Part shown: one piece after another, positions 1-9,788 of the stretch
Layout: each line of letters begins with the position of its first letter
Numbering within the stretch: the stretch's first letter is position 1
Position numbers and translations under genes: made by a program
The notes under the pieces: generated by a model
Database searches by the model: none
Told to the model about the DNA's origin: nothing
Seen by the model: the letters and a program-made list of their open reading frames with translations, nothing else
Assembly (NCBI GenBank): GCA_045594645.1
Contig: JAZNYY010000029.1
Span: 1-64,000, forward strand
Direction: 5' to 3'
Length of the DNA: 64,000 nt
Source: Fimenecus sp045594645
Lineage (GTDB): Bacteria > Bacillota > Clostridia > Oscillospirales > Acutalibacteraceae

Positions 1-1409
1 CACAGAACGACATGGCTACGATCCGACTTGTGGAAATCGAAAGAGTGACAGATAAGGATACGGAAATTTCAAAAAATACATTGTTTGTGTGTATCGACGG
101 TAACCGTTGCGACGGCCATTCACTTGCACAAAAGGCATTGCAAAACGGTGCGGTTGCAGTTGTTACAAGCCGTGATTTGCAAATTGATAAGCAAATTATC
201 GTTGCAGATTCCCGAAAGGCGTTGGCACAAATTGCCGCAAACTTTTATAGTAATCCCGCAAAAAAGTTAAAACTTATCGGTGTTACGGGCACAAACGGTA
301 AAACCTCAACAACATTTTTTATAAAACAGATTTTAGAAGCTATGGGGCATAAATGCGGTATAATCGGTACCGTAGAAAACTCTTCGGGTGAGGGTGGTGT
401 TGACTCAACACTCACAACTCCCGAGCCCATGGAATTGCACCGACTTTTAAAACAAATGGCAGATAATGCTTGCGAATATGTGGCTATGGAGGTTTCCTCT
501 CAAGCCCTCTCACAGCAAAGAGTTTACGGACTTCGCTTTTCTGCCTCGGCACTTACAAATATAACGGGCGACCATCTTGATTATCATATCAATATGGAGA
601 ATTACATAAATGCAAAGCTCAGCCTTTTTGAGCAGTCAGATTTTGCTTGTATCAATATTGATGATGAGAATTCACAAAATTCACTTAAAAGCATAAGATG
701 TCCCGTGAAAACCTATTCTGCAATGAGCAATAGTGCAGATTACACTGCGAAAAATATTGTTTATGACAAAAATGGTGTGAATTACCTATTTGTAGGGCTT
801 GATTGCATTGGAAAAATTAATGTCCGAATCCCCGGCAGATTTACAGTTTATAATTCTCTTTGTGCTTCGTCTATATTGCTGGGGCTCGGACATTCAATAG
901 ATGACATCACCAAAGCACTTCCCAATATCACCACAGTAAAGGGTAGGGCAGAGCTGGTAGAAGTTCCCCGAAGCTTTCGTGTGATGATAGATTATGCCCA
1001 TACCCCCGACGGACTTTTGAATATACTAAACTGCGTTCGTGAAATTACAAGGGGCAGGGTAATAACCGTTTTTGGTTGCGGTGGTGACCGTGACCGCACA
1101 AAACGAGCCGAAATGGGCGAGATTGCAGGGCAGTATTCGGATATCGCAGTAGTTACAAGCGATAATCCGCGTACAGAAAATCCCTTGCTTATAATCAATG
1201 ATATTCTCTGCGGAATGGAAAAAAGCAAGGCGCGTATTGCTGTAATCGAAAATCGCCGTCAGGCAATTGAATTTGCACTCAGTAAGGCTAAAAAAGGTGA
1301 TACTGTGCTCCTTGCAGGTAAAGGGCACGAAACCTATCAGATTATAGGAACAGAAAAAATCCCCTTTGACGAACGAGAAATCGTAAAGGATTATTTTAAT
1401 AAAAATTAG
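1..1409 (+). CDS. murE: UDP-N-acetylmuramyl-tripeptide synthetase MurE (5' partial)
   Basis: Cytoplasmic Mur ligase that adds the third stem-peptide residue to UDP-MurNAc-L-Ala-D-Glu. The frame is open to the left edge; the first in-window ATG is at 12, but alignment with the family by eye suggests some 15-20 residues lie upstream, so the gene is probably cut. From position 12, the ATP-binding GTNGKTS motif lies near residue 91 and a DNPRTEN motif near residue 384. The DNPR motif is the established signature for meso-diaminopimelate rather than lysine. The usual DSR motif of the N-terminal domain reads KDT at the equivalent place, which is odd. First gene seen of a tight dcw operon: murF follows after 8 bases. 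Confidence 0.96.
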   Translation, partial: QNDMATIRLVEIERVTDKDTEISKNTLFVCIDGNRCDGHSLAQKALQNGAVAVVTSRDLQIDKQIIVADSRKALAQIAANFYSNPAKKLKLIGVTGTNGKTSTTFFIKQILEAMGHKCGIIGTVENSSGEGGVDSTLTTPEPMELHRLLKQMADNACEYVAMEVSSQALSQQRVYGLRFSASALTNITGDHLDYHINMENYINAKLSLFEQSDFACINIDDENSQNSLKSIRCPVKTYSAMSNSADYTAKNIVYDKNGVNYLFVGLDCIGKINVRIPGRFTVYNSLCASSILLGLGHSIDDITKALPNITTVKGRAELVEVPRSFRVMIDYAHTPDGLLNILNCVREITRGRVITVFGCGGDRDRTKRAEMGEIAGQYSDIAVVTSDNPRTENPLLIINDILCGMEKSKARIAVIENRRQAIEFALSKAKKGDTVLLAGKGHETYQIIGTEKIPFDEREIVKDYFNKN

Positions 1410-1417
1410 GAGTATTT

Positions 1418-2776
1418 ATGAATTTACGGGTAAGCGAAATCGCAAAAGCATTAAACGCAGATGTTCACTCTGAAAACTTAATAAACCGCGTTTCAATTGA
1501 CAGCCGTGATGTCCAAGAGAATACTTTATTTTTCGCAATAAAGGGCGAACGCTTTGACGGTCACGATTTTATAAATGATGTGGCTGAAAAAGGCGTGGGC
1601 GCAATAGTTTCGCACAAAAAGGTTGAGTGTTCAGCACCCGTAATTTTAGTGGAAGATACAAAGCAGGCTTTTTTAGATTTTGCATCATATTATCGTCAGT
1701 CTATGTCAAATTTGTTGGTTGTCGGTCTTACAGGTAGTGTGGGCAAAACCACAACAAAAGAAATGACCGCCTGCGTATTAAGTCAAAAAAATAAAACCCT
1801 CAAAACAGAGGGCAATTTGAATAATGAAATCGGTATGCCGAGAACACTTTTCCGCCTTGACGAAAGCTACGGCTCGGCAGTAATCGAAATGGGAATGGAC
1901 AATGCAGGGCAGATTTCAGCACTTTCAAAATCTTGTAAACCAGATTGTGCAATCATCACCAATGTGGGTGTTTCCCATATCGAAAATTTAGGCTCTCGTG
2001 ACGGAATATTAAAAGCAAAGCTTGAAATTCTTGACGGACTTGAAAAAGGCTCACCGTTATTCCTCAACGGTGATAACGATAAGCTCTCAACAGTTAAAAA
2101 TGACGATTATAAAGTAGTTTTCTTCGGTATCGAAAACAAAAGCTGTGATATTTTAGCCGAAGATATCAAAGAAATAGGTCTTTCAACACAGTTCACCGCA
2201 GTAAAAGGGGAGTTAAAGCAAAAAATCACAATTCCAACTGTAGGAATTCACAATGTTTATGATGCCCTTGCCGCCTTTGCGGTGGGTATTGAATATGGCA
2301 TAAGCCCCCAAATCATTGCAAAAGGTCTTGAGAATTACGAGCCGTCGGGTATGCGTCAACGAATTAAAGATGCAAACGGAATAACAGTTATTGAAGATTG
2401 TTATAACGCAAGCCCCGATTCCCAAAAAGCAGGACTAAATTCACTCTGTAAAATCGCAAAGGGCAGAAAAATTGCAGTTTTGGGCGATATGCTCGAGCTT
2501 GGCTCTTATTCTGAAACCGCACATCGAAATGTGGGCGAATATGCCGCCGAGTGTAAAATCGATATTCTTTTCACCTATGGCAAAGAGTCTGAATTTATGG
2601 CAGACAGTGCAAAAAATGCAGGACTTTATGCAGTTTTCAGCTTTACCGATAAAGCAGAGCTTACAAAAGCCCTCGCAAACGAATTAAAACTCGGCGACAC
2701 CGTGCTTTTCAAGGCAAGCCGAGGTATGAAATTAGAAGAAATTTTTGAAGATTTATATAAACAGTGGAATGTATAA
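1418..2776 (+). CDS. murF: UDP-N-acetylmuramoyl-tripeptide--D-alanyl-D-alanine ligase MurF
   Basis: Adds the D-Ala-D-Ala dipeptide to the UDP-MurNAc-tripeptide, completing the soluble peptidoglycan precursor. The 452-residue length is normal. It has an N-terminal DSR motif (about residue 28), the P-loop TGSVGKTTTKE near residue 105 and the central Mur ligase NxxNEIG motif (NLNNEIG). A good SD (taggag) precedes the ATG. It sits between murE and mraY in the standard dcw order and is surely co-transcribed with them. Confidence 0.97.
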   Translation: MNLRVSEIAKALNADVHSENLINRVSIDSRDVQENTLFFAIKGERFDGHDFINDVAEKGVGAIVSHKKVECSAPVILVEDTKQAFLDFASYYRQSMSNLLVVGLTGSVGKTTTKEMTACVLSQKNKTLKTEGNLNNEIGMPRTLFRLDESYGSAVIEMGMDNAGQISALSKSCKPDCAIITNVGVSHIENLGSRDGILKAKLEILDGLEKGSPLFLNGDNDKLSTVKNDDYKVVFFGIENKSCDILAEDIKEIGLSTQFTAVKGELKQKITIPTVGIHNVYDALAAFAVGIEYGISPQIIAKGLENYEPSGMRQRIKDANGITVIEDCYNASPDSQKAGLNSLCKIAKGRKIAVLGDMLELGSYSETAHRNVGEYAAECKIDILFTYGKESEFMADSAKNAGLYAVFSFTDKAELTKALANELKLGDTVLFKASRGMKLEEIFEDLYKQWNV

Positions 2777-2798
2777 AATTCAAGAAGGAGAATGATTT

Positions 2799-3830
2799 AT
2801 GAACATCTATGTAGCATTAGCCTTTGCGGCAGTATTAAGCTTCTTAATAGCATTTTTATTGGGCTTTGTGCTTATTCCTTGGCTTAGAAAGCTCAAATTC
2901 GGTCAAACTATACTCGACATCGGTCCCGCTTGGCATAAGTCAAAGCAGGGCACACCCGTAATGGGCGGTATTATGTTTATTGTCAGCACAGTCGTTTCAG
3001 TTATCGTTGTGCTTGTAACCGACCATATTTTAGGTGGCAACCTTTTCGGCGGAGATTATATTTTGCCAAATCAGTTAAAGGTTAAGCTTGTTGCAGGTGT
3101 TCTTCTTTCACTTGGATTTGCATTAATTGGCTTTGCCGATGACTATATCAAGGTTGTTAAAAAACGCAACCTCGGTCTTACCGAAATTCAAAAAACTATT
3201 CCGCAGATTATAATGATTATTGCATATCTTACTGTGCTTCATTTAAACGGGCTTACATTTATGAAAATTCCATTCGTTGGCACAGTTGACCTTAAATGGT
3301 TCTTCTGGATTTTCGGTGTTGCCGTAATCTATGGTGCAGTAAATGCCGTTAACTTTACCGACGGTGTTGACGGACTTTGTGCTTCTGTTACCTCAACAGC
3401 CGCAATCGCATTTTGTATTGCTGCTTTAATGACAAAGTTCCTCGGTATCAGCGTTCTCGCAGCGGCACTTGCAGGTGGTGTGCTTGGTTATCTTATCTGG
3501 AACTATTATCCCTCAAAGGTTATGATGGGTGACACAGGCTCAATGTTCTTGGGCGGTATGGTTGTGGCTCTTGCTTATGCAATTGACTGCCCAATTATTC
3601 TCGTATTCTTCGGTATTATCTATGTAATCGAAGCACTTTCGGATGTTCTTCAGATTGGTTACTTTAAAATTACACACGGCAAGCGAATTTTCAAAATGGC
3701 TCCCATTCACCATCACTTTGAAATGTGCGGATGGAAAGAGCGTAAAATTGTAACAATCTTTTCACTTGTAAATATTATCGGCTGTGTAATCGGCTTGGCA
3801 CTTTATTATTACGGCATAATCAACAAATAA
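2799..3830 (+). CDS. mraY: Phospho-N-acetylmuramoyl-pentapeptide transferase MraY
   Basis: Integral membrane enzyme that transfers phospho-MurNAc-pentapeptide to undecaprenyl phosphate, making lipid I. The 343 residues contain about ten hydrophobic segments. Family motifs are visible: ADDYIKV near residue 112, NFTDGVDGL near residue 185, GDTGSMFLGG near residue 244 and the HHHFE loop near residue 304. The aspartates and histidines of these motifs form the Mg/nucleotide site in the family. SD is aaggag. Between murF and ftsW. Confidence 0.97.
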   Translation: MNIYVALAFAAVLSFLIAFLLGFVLIPWLRKLKFGQTILDIGPAWHKSKQGTPVMGGIMFIVSTVVSVIVVLVTDHILGGNLFGGDYILPNQLKVKLVAGVLLSLGFALIGFADDYIKVVKKRNLGLTEIQKTIPQIIMIIAYLTVLHLNGLTFMKIPFVGTVDLKWFFWIFGVAVIYGAVNAVNFTDGVDGLCASVTSTAAIAFCIAALMTKFLGISVLAAALAGGVLGYLIWNYYPSKVMMGDTGSMFLGGMVVALAYAIDCPIILVFFGIIYVIEALSDVLQIGYFKITHGKRIFKMAPIHHHFEMCGWKERKIVTIFSLVNIIGCVIGLALYYYGIINK

Positions 3831-3864
3831 AACTTATTAAATTAAACTCATAGGCGGTGAGAAA

Positions 3865-5067
3865 ATGGCAACTAAAAAGAAAAAATCCCCATTATCATTG
3901 TTTTTTGCATCGGGCTCAATGGATATACCGTTTTTCCTTTTGCTCATAACAATCGTAACAATAGGTCTTATAATGTTGTTTTCCGCCAGCTATACTTATA
4001 GCTATTACTTCCGTAACGGTAGTACAGAAATTTTTACAAATCAGCTTATTTTTGCACTTATCGGCTTGGTGCTGATGTATATCATTTCTCGCATAAGATA
4101 TGAATACTTCCGCCTCGTTGCAATAATCGGCTTTTTTGTATCAATAGCGTTGTTGGGATTAGTGCTTGTATTACCTGAATACAAACCTGGGTTTAAACGA
4201 TGGATTGACTTAGGTTTCGTTACATTCCAACCTTCAGAAATTGCAAAAATCGGCTTAATCTTAATTCTTGCATACCTTCTTGAACGCAATTATAAGGGTG
4301 TAACAGGTAAGGTTCCCAATGAAATGATTTTGAGAATGACTAACGGCAAACTCACAGTTTATAAGTCATTTACTTCACTTATTTTCTATGGTTGCATAAT
4401 TCTTCTTTTTGCAGGTCTTGTTTATCTTGAAAATCATGTTTCGGGCACATTGTTGATTTTAGCAATCGGCATAGTAATGCTCTTCCTTGGCGAAGTTAAA
4501 GGCAAGTGGTTTATTGCCGCAGGTATTGTAATTGTTATAGGTGTTGTTGTTCTTATTGCAAACCCCGACATTCTTAAAGAATACGCAGGCGAGCGAATTG
4601 TCGCTTGGCTTGATAAAGACTATGACCCAATGGGTGCCCGCTGGCAGACGAACAATTCACTTTATGCTATCGGTTCGGGCGGATTTTTGGGTACCGGACT
4701 CGGTCAGTCAAAGCAAAAGCACCTCTATGTTTCAGAGCCACAGAACGACTTTATTTTTTCAATCGTTTGCGAAGAATTAGGCTTTGTGGGTGCAGTTGCT
4801 ATTATTATTCTTTTCGCGCTTCTCATTTATCGCGGAATAAAAATCGGACTTATGGCAAAAGACCGTTTCAGCGCGCTTCTTTGTATGGGTATCGCATTTC
4901 AGGTTGGTATTCAGGTGGCACTTAACATCGGCGTTGTTACCGATTTTCTCCCCAATACAGGTATTTCATTGCCGTTCTTCTCGGCAGGTGGTACTTCATT
5001 GATTATTCTTCTTTGTGAAATGGGTATGATATTGTCCGTTTCGCGCAGTGCAAGAAAAAAGGAGTAA
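3865..5067 (+). CDS. ftsW: FtsW/SpoVE-type lipid II polymerase (SEDS family)
   Basis: SEDS-family glycosyltransferase that polymerises lipid II during septation. The 400-residue polytopic protein has a basic cytoplasmic N-terminus, about ten membrane segments, the conserved region around RWIDLGFVTFQPSE (near residue 112) and the C-terminal PFFSAGGTSL motif (near residue 370). Position between mraY and murG points to FtsW, or its sporulation counterpart SpoVE, rather than the elongation protein RodA; sequence alone does not separate FtsW from SpoVE. SD is aggcggtgag before the ATG. Confidence 0.92.
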   Translation: MATKKKKSPLSLFFASGSMDIPFFLLLITIVTIGLIMLFSASYTYSYYFRNGSTEIFTNQLIFALIGLVLMYIISRIRYEYFRLVAIIGFFVSIALLGLVLVLPEYKPGFKRWIDLGFVTFQPSEIAKIGLILILAYLLERNYKGVTGKVPNEMILRMTNGKLTVYKSFTSLIFYGCIILLFAGLVYLENHVSGTLLILAIGIVMLFLGEVKGKWFIAAGIVIVIGVVVLIANPDILKEYAGERIVAWLDKDYDPMGARWQTNNSLYAIGSGGFLGTGLGQSKQKHLYVSEPQNDFIFSIVCEELGFVGAVAIIILFALLIYRGIKIGLMAKDRFSALLCMGIAFQVGIQVALNIGVVTDFLPNTGISLPFFSAGGTSLIILLCEMGMILSVSRSARKKE

Positions 5068-5073
5068 TAATTT

Positions 5074-6192
5074 ATGAGAATTATGTTTGTGGCAGGTGGC
5101 ACGGGCGGTCATATCAACCCCGCGGTTGCCGTCGCTAAAGAAATAAAACGATTAAATCCAAATGCAGAAATCCTTTTTGTAGGTACAGAGGGCAGAATGG
5201 AAACACAGATTGTCCCCAAAGCAGGATTTAATATTAAAACAGTAGAAATGAACGGCTTTTCGCGAAATCTTTCGTTTAAAGGCATAGTTGAAAATATAAA
5301 AACCGTAACTCTTACTTTAAAAGCATCATCAAGGGCTAAAGAGATTATAAAAGAATTCAACCCCGATGTTGTAGTGGGCTTCGGCGGTTATGTTACGGGC
5401 CCCGTTTTGCGTACAGCCGTAAAAATGGGTATTAAAACCGCAATTCACGAGCAAAACGCTTTTCCCGGCGTGGCAAACAAAGCTCTCGCAAAGCTTGTTG
5501 ATAAGGTAATGCTTACTTCAGCCGCCGCCGAAAAACATATGAGTTGTAAGTTTCCTCCTGTAGTAACAGGACTTCCCGTTCGTCGCGAAATTGTTAAAAC
5601 TGACCGCGATTTCGCACGCGCAGCTTTAGGTCTTAAAGGCAGCGATATGCTCGTTCTTTCAATGGGTGGTTCTCTCGGCGCAGACGCAATTAATAACGCA
5701 GTTGTTCAAATGATTGAGAAATTAAAAGACGAAAAAAATATCTGCTTTTTGCACGCAACCGGCAAATACGGAACTTGGGTGGGTGGCAAGCTCACCGAAA
5801 AGGGTGTAAGCTTTGGCAAGGGCACCAATATCGAAATTCGCGAGTATATAGATAATATGGATATTTGTTTACCCGCCTGCGATTTGGTAATAAGTCGCGC
5901 AGGGGCAAGCTCAATATCTGAAATTCAAGCGCTCGCAAAGCCCTCAATTCTCATTCCGTCACCCAATGTGGCAGAAAATCATCAGTTCCACAATGCGATG
6001 ACACTTGCAGAGAATGATGGCGCAATTCTTATTGAAGAAAAAAATCTCGATAGCGAAATCCTCGCAAATACAGTGCTTGAGCTTAAAAACAACCCCGAAA
6101 AGCTTCACAAAATTTCACTCAATGCAAGCAAAAATGCAAAGCTCAATGCTCTTTTAGAAATCTGCAACATAATTACAGATTTGGCAACATAA
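5074..6192 (+). CDS. murG: UDP-GlcNAc transferase MurG (lipid II synthesis)
   Basis: Peripheral membrane GT28 glycosyltransferase that converts lipid I to lipid II. The 372 residues carry the N-terminal GGTGGHINPA loop (residues 8-17), HEQNAFPG in the acceptor domain, the SMGGSLGA loop between the Rossmann domains and the donor-site SRAGASSISE motif. Only 6 bases follow ftsW; SD is aaaggagtaata. A gap of 78 bases then separates it from murA. Confidence 0.97.
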   Translation: MRIMFVAGGTGGHINPAVAVAKEIKRLNPNAEILFVGTEGRMETQIVPKAGFNIKTVEMNGFSRNLSFKGIVENIKTVTLTLKASSRAKEIIKEFNPDVVVGFGGYVTGPVLRTAVKMGIKTAIHEQNAFPGVANKALAKLVDKVMLTSAAAEKHMSCKFPPVVTGLPVRREIVKTDRDFARAALGLKGSDMLVLSMGGSLGADAINNAVVQMIEKLKDEKNICFLHATGKYGTWVGGKLTEKGVSFGKGTNIEIREYIDNMDICLPACDLVISRAGASSISEIQALAKPSILIPSPNVAENHQFHNAMTLAENDGAILIEEKNLDSEILANTVLELKNNPEKLHKISLNASKNAKLNALLEICNIITDLAT

Positions 6193-6270
6193 TCAAATAA
6201 CATTTTTCATACAAACTGCATAGTATATGACGCAAGCGTATTTAGTTTATACTGTAAGGGCGTGTGAAAA

Positions 6271-7584
6271 TTGGATAAAATAGTAATCAACGGCGGTAAA
6301 AGGCTGAACGGCGAAATCACGGTTCAGGGTGCTAAAAACAGCGTACTGCCAATACTTGTAGCAACACTTTTAGTAAACGGAATTTCCGTCATACATAATT
6401 GTCCAAGACTTTCTGATGTGGATGCAACAATCAAAATTTTAGAATATCTCGGTTGCGTTGTAACCCGTGAGGGCAATACAATAACCGTTGATTCAACGGG
6501 GGTAAACCAAACCCATGTCCCCGACGATTTAATGCGGGAAATGCGTTCATCAATCGTATTTTTGGGCGGAATTCTTGGTAGAATGGGTAAAGCGGTTTTG
6601 TCCACTCCCGGTGGGTGTGAAATAGGGCTTCGTCCTATTGATTTGCATCTTTCCTCAATGGAGCAATTCGGCGCAACAGTCACAACCGAAAATGGTTATA
6701 TAGTCTGTTCCGCAGAAGAAAACGGACTTCACGGCACACGCATAACTCTCTCATTCCCAAGCGTGGGCGCTACGGAGAATATTATTCTTGCGGCAGTTCT
6801 CGCAAAAGGCACAACAATTATCACCAACGCAGCCCGCGAGCCCGAAATCAGCGACTTGGCAGATTTCTTAAATCGTTGCGGTGCGCGAATTCACGGGGCG
6901 GGGGACAGCACCGTAACTATTGAGGGTGTAAGCCGATTAAATTCAACCGAGCATACAGTTATCCCCGACCGAATTGTCGCTTCAACCTATATGATTGCGG
7001 CGGCAATGACAAACGGAAAAATCTGTTTAAAAGATATTATCCCCGCTCATATCGGGCCAACAATTCAACCGCTTCGCGAGGCAGGGTGCGATGTGACGGT
7101 GAATTGCCGAAAGGTTTCGCTTATTGCACCGCCAAAGCTTCACAGAATTCGTATGATACGCACAATGCCTTATCCGGGATTTCCCACAGATGTGCAGGCG
7201 CAGATTATGGCGCTGACAACTATTGCAGAGGGCACAAGCGTTATAATAGAAAATATTTTTGAAAGCCGTTTTAAGCATATCGGCGAGCTTATCCGCTTCG
7301 GCGCAAAAATCAGCGTCGAGGGTAGAATGGCAGTAATCGAAGGTGTGCGAAAGCTTCACGGCGCAAATGTAAAATCCACCGATTTACGCGGTGGCTCGGC
7401 AATGATGCTGGCAGGACTTAGTGCCGAGGGTACAACCGAAATAACTCAGTTACATCATATAGACCGTGGCTACGAAAACCCTGAAGAAATTTTGCGGTTT
7501 TTGGGAGCAGACATTAAAAGGATGAAGGCAGATGAAACAAACCAACAGTACGGGCAGACAACAACCCAACCGCAGACCGATTGA
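6271..7584 (+). CDS. murA: UDP-N-acetylglucosamine 1-carboxyvinyltransferase MurA
   Basis: Catalyses the first committed step of peptidoglycan synthesis, transfer of enolpyruvate to UDP-GlcNAc. The start is TTG with gtaaggg upstream. The protein begins with the expected VINGG..LNGEITVQGAKNS region, and the catalytic cysteine lies in PGGCEIGLRPID at about residue 116; that cysteine is the fosfomycin target in the family. Length 437 is normal, with a short Gln/Thr-rich C-terminal tail encoded in the region that overlaps ftsQ by 53 bases. Confidence 0.97.
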   Translation: MDKIVINGGKRLNGEITVQGAKNSVLPILVATLLVNGISVIHNCPRLSDVDATIKILEYLGCVVTREGNTITVDSTGVNQTHVPDDLMREMRSSIVFLGGILGRMGKAVLSTPGGCEIGLRPIDLHLSSMEQFGATVTTENGYIVCSAEENGLHGTRITLSFPSVGATENIILAAVLAKGTTIITNAAREPEISDLADFLNRCGARIHGAGDSTVTIEGVSRLNSTEHTVIPDRIVASTYMIAAAMTNGKICLKDIIPAHIGPTIQPLREAGCDVTVNCRKVSLIAPPKLHRIRMIRTMPYPGFPTDVQAQIMALTTIAEGTSVIIENIFESRFKHIGELIRFGAKISVEGRMAVIEGVRKLHGANVKSTDLRGGSAMMLAGLSAEGTTEITQLHHIDRGYENPEEILRFLGADIKRMKADETNQQYGQTTTQPQTD

Positions 7585-8476
7585 CCGAAATATGTCGGGT
7601 GACGAGCGCATAATGAACCGTACCACTCAGCGCAGAAAAAAGAATAAACGCAAAAAACTGATTACCCGTTCAATTATTTTCTTTTTATTCCTTGTTATCG
7701 GCGTAATTTTAGTGCTTACAATGTTCTTTAATATAAACGAAATCACCGTTTCGGGTGACGCGGTTTATTCTGCAGAAGATGTTATTGCTTCAAGCGGAGT
7801 TGTAACGGGAGATAATCTTATATTTATTTCAAAGGATGAAATAAATGAAAAGGTTTCAACAGAACTTCCTTATGTTGACTCTGTTAAAATCAAGCGTCAT
7901 CTGCCGTCAGGGCTTGAGCTTATAATCACAAAAACCGAGGCTAAATATGCAATAATTCAAGATGGCTATTATACCTTGCTTAACATCAGCGGTAAGGTGC
8001 TTGAAAGCGGACTTGAATTCATCGGAGAAAATATAACGCTTCTTAATATGGGCGAAATCACATCTGCTGAAATCGGCACAGATATAGTCCCCGCAAACGA
8101 AAAAGTATTTGAAAAGCTTGTGCTCGTAAGCAACGCTTGTGAGGAGTGCAATCTTGAGAATATCACTTCAATAGATTTGTCCGATATATATAACATAAAA
8201 CTTGTGTATCAGGGCAGAATAACTCTTGAGCTTGGTGAAACCGATAAGGATAATACTTATAAAAAATTGGCGCTCGGCAAATCTGCAATCGAAACGCAAA
8301 ATGAAGAAAATGAGTATTATAAAGGCACTATAAATCTTACCGTTGAGGGCAAGGGATATTGGTCTGAAGAAACCTCAACCACCGAGGCGTCAACAGAAGA
8401 ACCGAGTAGTGAAAATGATGCTAACGAGGGCGAAAATAGTGAAGAGAATACTTCAAAAGAGCAAACCGCGGCATAA
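7532..8476 (+). CDS. ftsQ: Cell division protein FtsQ/DivIB
   Basis: Bitopic division protein of the FtsQLB/DivIB-DivIC-FtsL complex. It has a long basic cytoplasmic N-terminus (residues 1-45), one membrane segment (about 46-66), then an extracellular POTRA domain beginning near INEITVSGDAVY, and an acidic Ser/Thr/Glu-rich tail. The start is the ATG preceded by aaaggatgaagg inside the end of murA, giving a 53-base overlap and implying translational coupling. The gene order murA-ftsQ-ftsZ supports the call, since FtsQ sequences are poorly conserved. Confidence 0.9.
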   Translation: MKQTNSTGRQQPNRRPIDRNMSGDERIMNRTTQRRKKNKRKKLITRSIIFFLFLVIGVILVLTMFFNINEITVSGDAVYSAEDVIASSGVVTGDNLIFISKDEINEKVSTELPYVDSVKIKRHLPSGLELIITKTEAKYAIIQDGYYTLLNISGKVLESGLEFIGENITLLNMGEITSAEIGTDIVPANEKVFEKLVLVSNACEECNLENITSIDLSDIYNIKLVYQGRITLELGETDKDNTYKKLALGKSAIETQNEENEYYKGTINLTVEGKGYWSEETSTTEASTEEPSSENDANEGENSEENTSKEQTAA

Positions 8477-8543
8477 ATCATTAAAAAACTATTAAAAAGT
8501 TGTAAAAAATTAAAATTTTTGCAAAAAATATATACAATATATA

Positions 8544-8572
8544 TTGCAATTATTTTTTAATAATGTTAAAAT
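8544..8572 (+). promoter_or_regulatory. SigmaA-type promoter of ftsZ
   Basis: TTGCAA (8544-8549), 17-base spacer, TAAAAT (8567-8572), with an extended -10 TG at 8564-8565. It lies in the 153-base AT-rich gap between ftsQ and ftsZ and would give a leader of about 50 bases. Confidence 0.65.
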
Positions 8573-8629
8573 AACCTATAACTATAATGCATAGGTGTGA
8601 AATTTTCTATACATAGGAGGATGTTTAAA

Positions 8630-9709
8630 ATGGCATTCGAAATTGATAATCAGTATCAGGACATCGCAAATATCAAAGTTATCGGCGTTGGCGGTGGCGG
8701 CGGAAACGCTGTTGACCGTATGGCTAAGGCCGGTATCGGCGGAGTAGAGCTTATCGCTATTAATACAGATAAGCAGGCTCTTGCTCGTTCACTTGCAGAT
8801 TCAAAAATTCAGATTGGTGAAAAGGTAACTGCTGGCCGTGGCGCAGGTGCAAAGCCCGAGGTTGGTCAGAAGTCAGCTGAAGAGAGCCGTGACGCTATCA
8901 TCGAAGCTCTTTCAGGCACACAGATGGTATTCGTAACAGCAGGTATGGGCGGCGGAACAGGTACAGGTGCTGCACCCATCATCGCTGAAATCGCTAAAGA
9001 AAAGGGTATCCTTACAGTTGGTATCGTTACAAAGCCTTTCGGTTTTGAAGGTAACCACAGAATGAAGCAGGCTGAGGCTGGTATCGCAGAACTTGCACAG
9101 CATGTTGACTCTCTTATCGTTATTCCTAACGAAAGACTTAAATATGTTTCAGAGCAGAGAATTACTTTTGCTAACGCATTCGGCATTGCTGACGATGTTC
9201 TTCGTCAGGGCGTAAACTCAGTTACAGACCTTATCACAATGCCCGCATTCATCAACCTTGACTTCGCCGATGTTACTTCAGTTATGAAGGATGCAGGCCA
9301 CGCTCATATGGGTATCGGCCACGCAAGCGGTAAAGATAAGGCAGAGGCTGCAGCTAACGATGCTATTTCAAGTCCCCTTCTTGAAACAACAATCGCAGGT
9401 GCTAAAGGTGTTATTATCAGCATCACAGCATCTCCCGACATCACTCTTGAAGATGTTGACACAGCAGCAGGTATCATTCGTTCACAGGCTGATGACGATG
9501 CAAACATCATCTTCGGTGTTGCTTTCGACGAAAAGCTCGACGACGAAATGTATGTTACTGTTATCGCAACAGGCTTTGGCCTTGATAAGAATGGTATGGC
9601 TAAAAAGCCTACTTACAATTCATCAATGGATGACATCAGCTCAAACAGCAACTTCGGCGCAGACGAAGATATGGGCGACATCCTTGACCTCTTCAAAAGC
9701 AGAAAGTAA
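8630..9709 (+). CDS. ftsZ: Cell division GTPase FtsZ
   Basis: Tubulin-like GTPase that forms the Z ring. I take the ATG at 8630 because AGGAGG (8615-8620) is 9 bases upstream and the protein then starts MAFEIDNQYQDIANI; an in-frame upstream start would add eleven unlikely residues. The 359 residues contain the GVGGGGGNAV nucleotide loop, the tubulin signature GGGTGTGAAP and the NTDKQAL segment. The variable linker is short and ends in the conserved C-terminal peptide region (DILDLFKSRK). Codon use is visibly more optimised than in neighbours, as expected for an abundant protein. It has its own promoter and terminator. Confidence 0.98.
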   Translation: MAFEIDNQYQDIANIKVIGVGGGGGNAVDRMAKAGIGGVELIAINTDKQALARSLADSKIQIGEKVTAGRGAGAKPEVGQKSAEESRDAIIEALSGTQMVFVTAGMGGGTGTGAAPIIAEIAKEKGILTVGIVTKPFGFEGNHRMKQAEAGIAELAQHVDSLIVIPNERLKYVSEQRITFANAFGIADDVLRQGVNSVTDLITMPAFINLDFADVTSVMKDAGHAHMGIGHASGKDKAEAAANDAISSPLLETTIAGAKGVIISITASPDITLEDVDTAAGIIRSQADDDANIIFGVAFDEKLDDEMYVTVIATGFGLDKNGMAKKPTYNSSMDDISSNSNFGADEDMGDILDLFKSRK

Positions 9710-9727
9710 TTAAATTATAATAATCTT

Positions 9728-9755
9728 CGGCGGAGGCTTGCTTCCGCCGTTTTTT
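9728..9755 (+). terminator. Rho-independent terminator of ftsZ
   Basis: A 9-bp stem (CGGCGGAGG with CTTCCGCCG, one G-T pair) and 4-base loop followed by six T. The core resembles the GGGGCTTGCTCCC elements at 51357 and 52365, so the terminator may derive from that repeat family. Confidence 0.85.
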
Positions 9756-9788
9756 CATGCTACAATAAAGAAAAAAGGGGATTTTATT

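Noticed and set aside
3865..5067. RodA instead of FtsW.
   Set aside because: The location between mraY and murG is the FtsW/SpoVE position; RodA is usually elsewhere.
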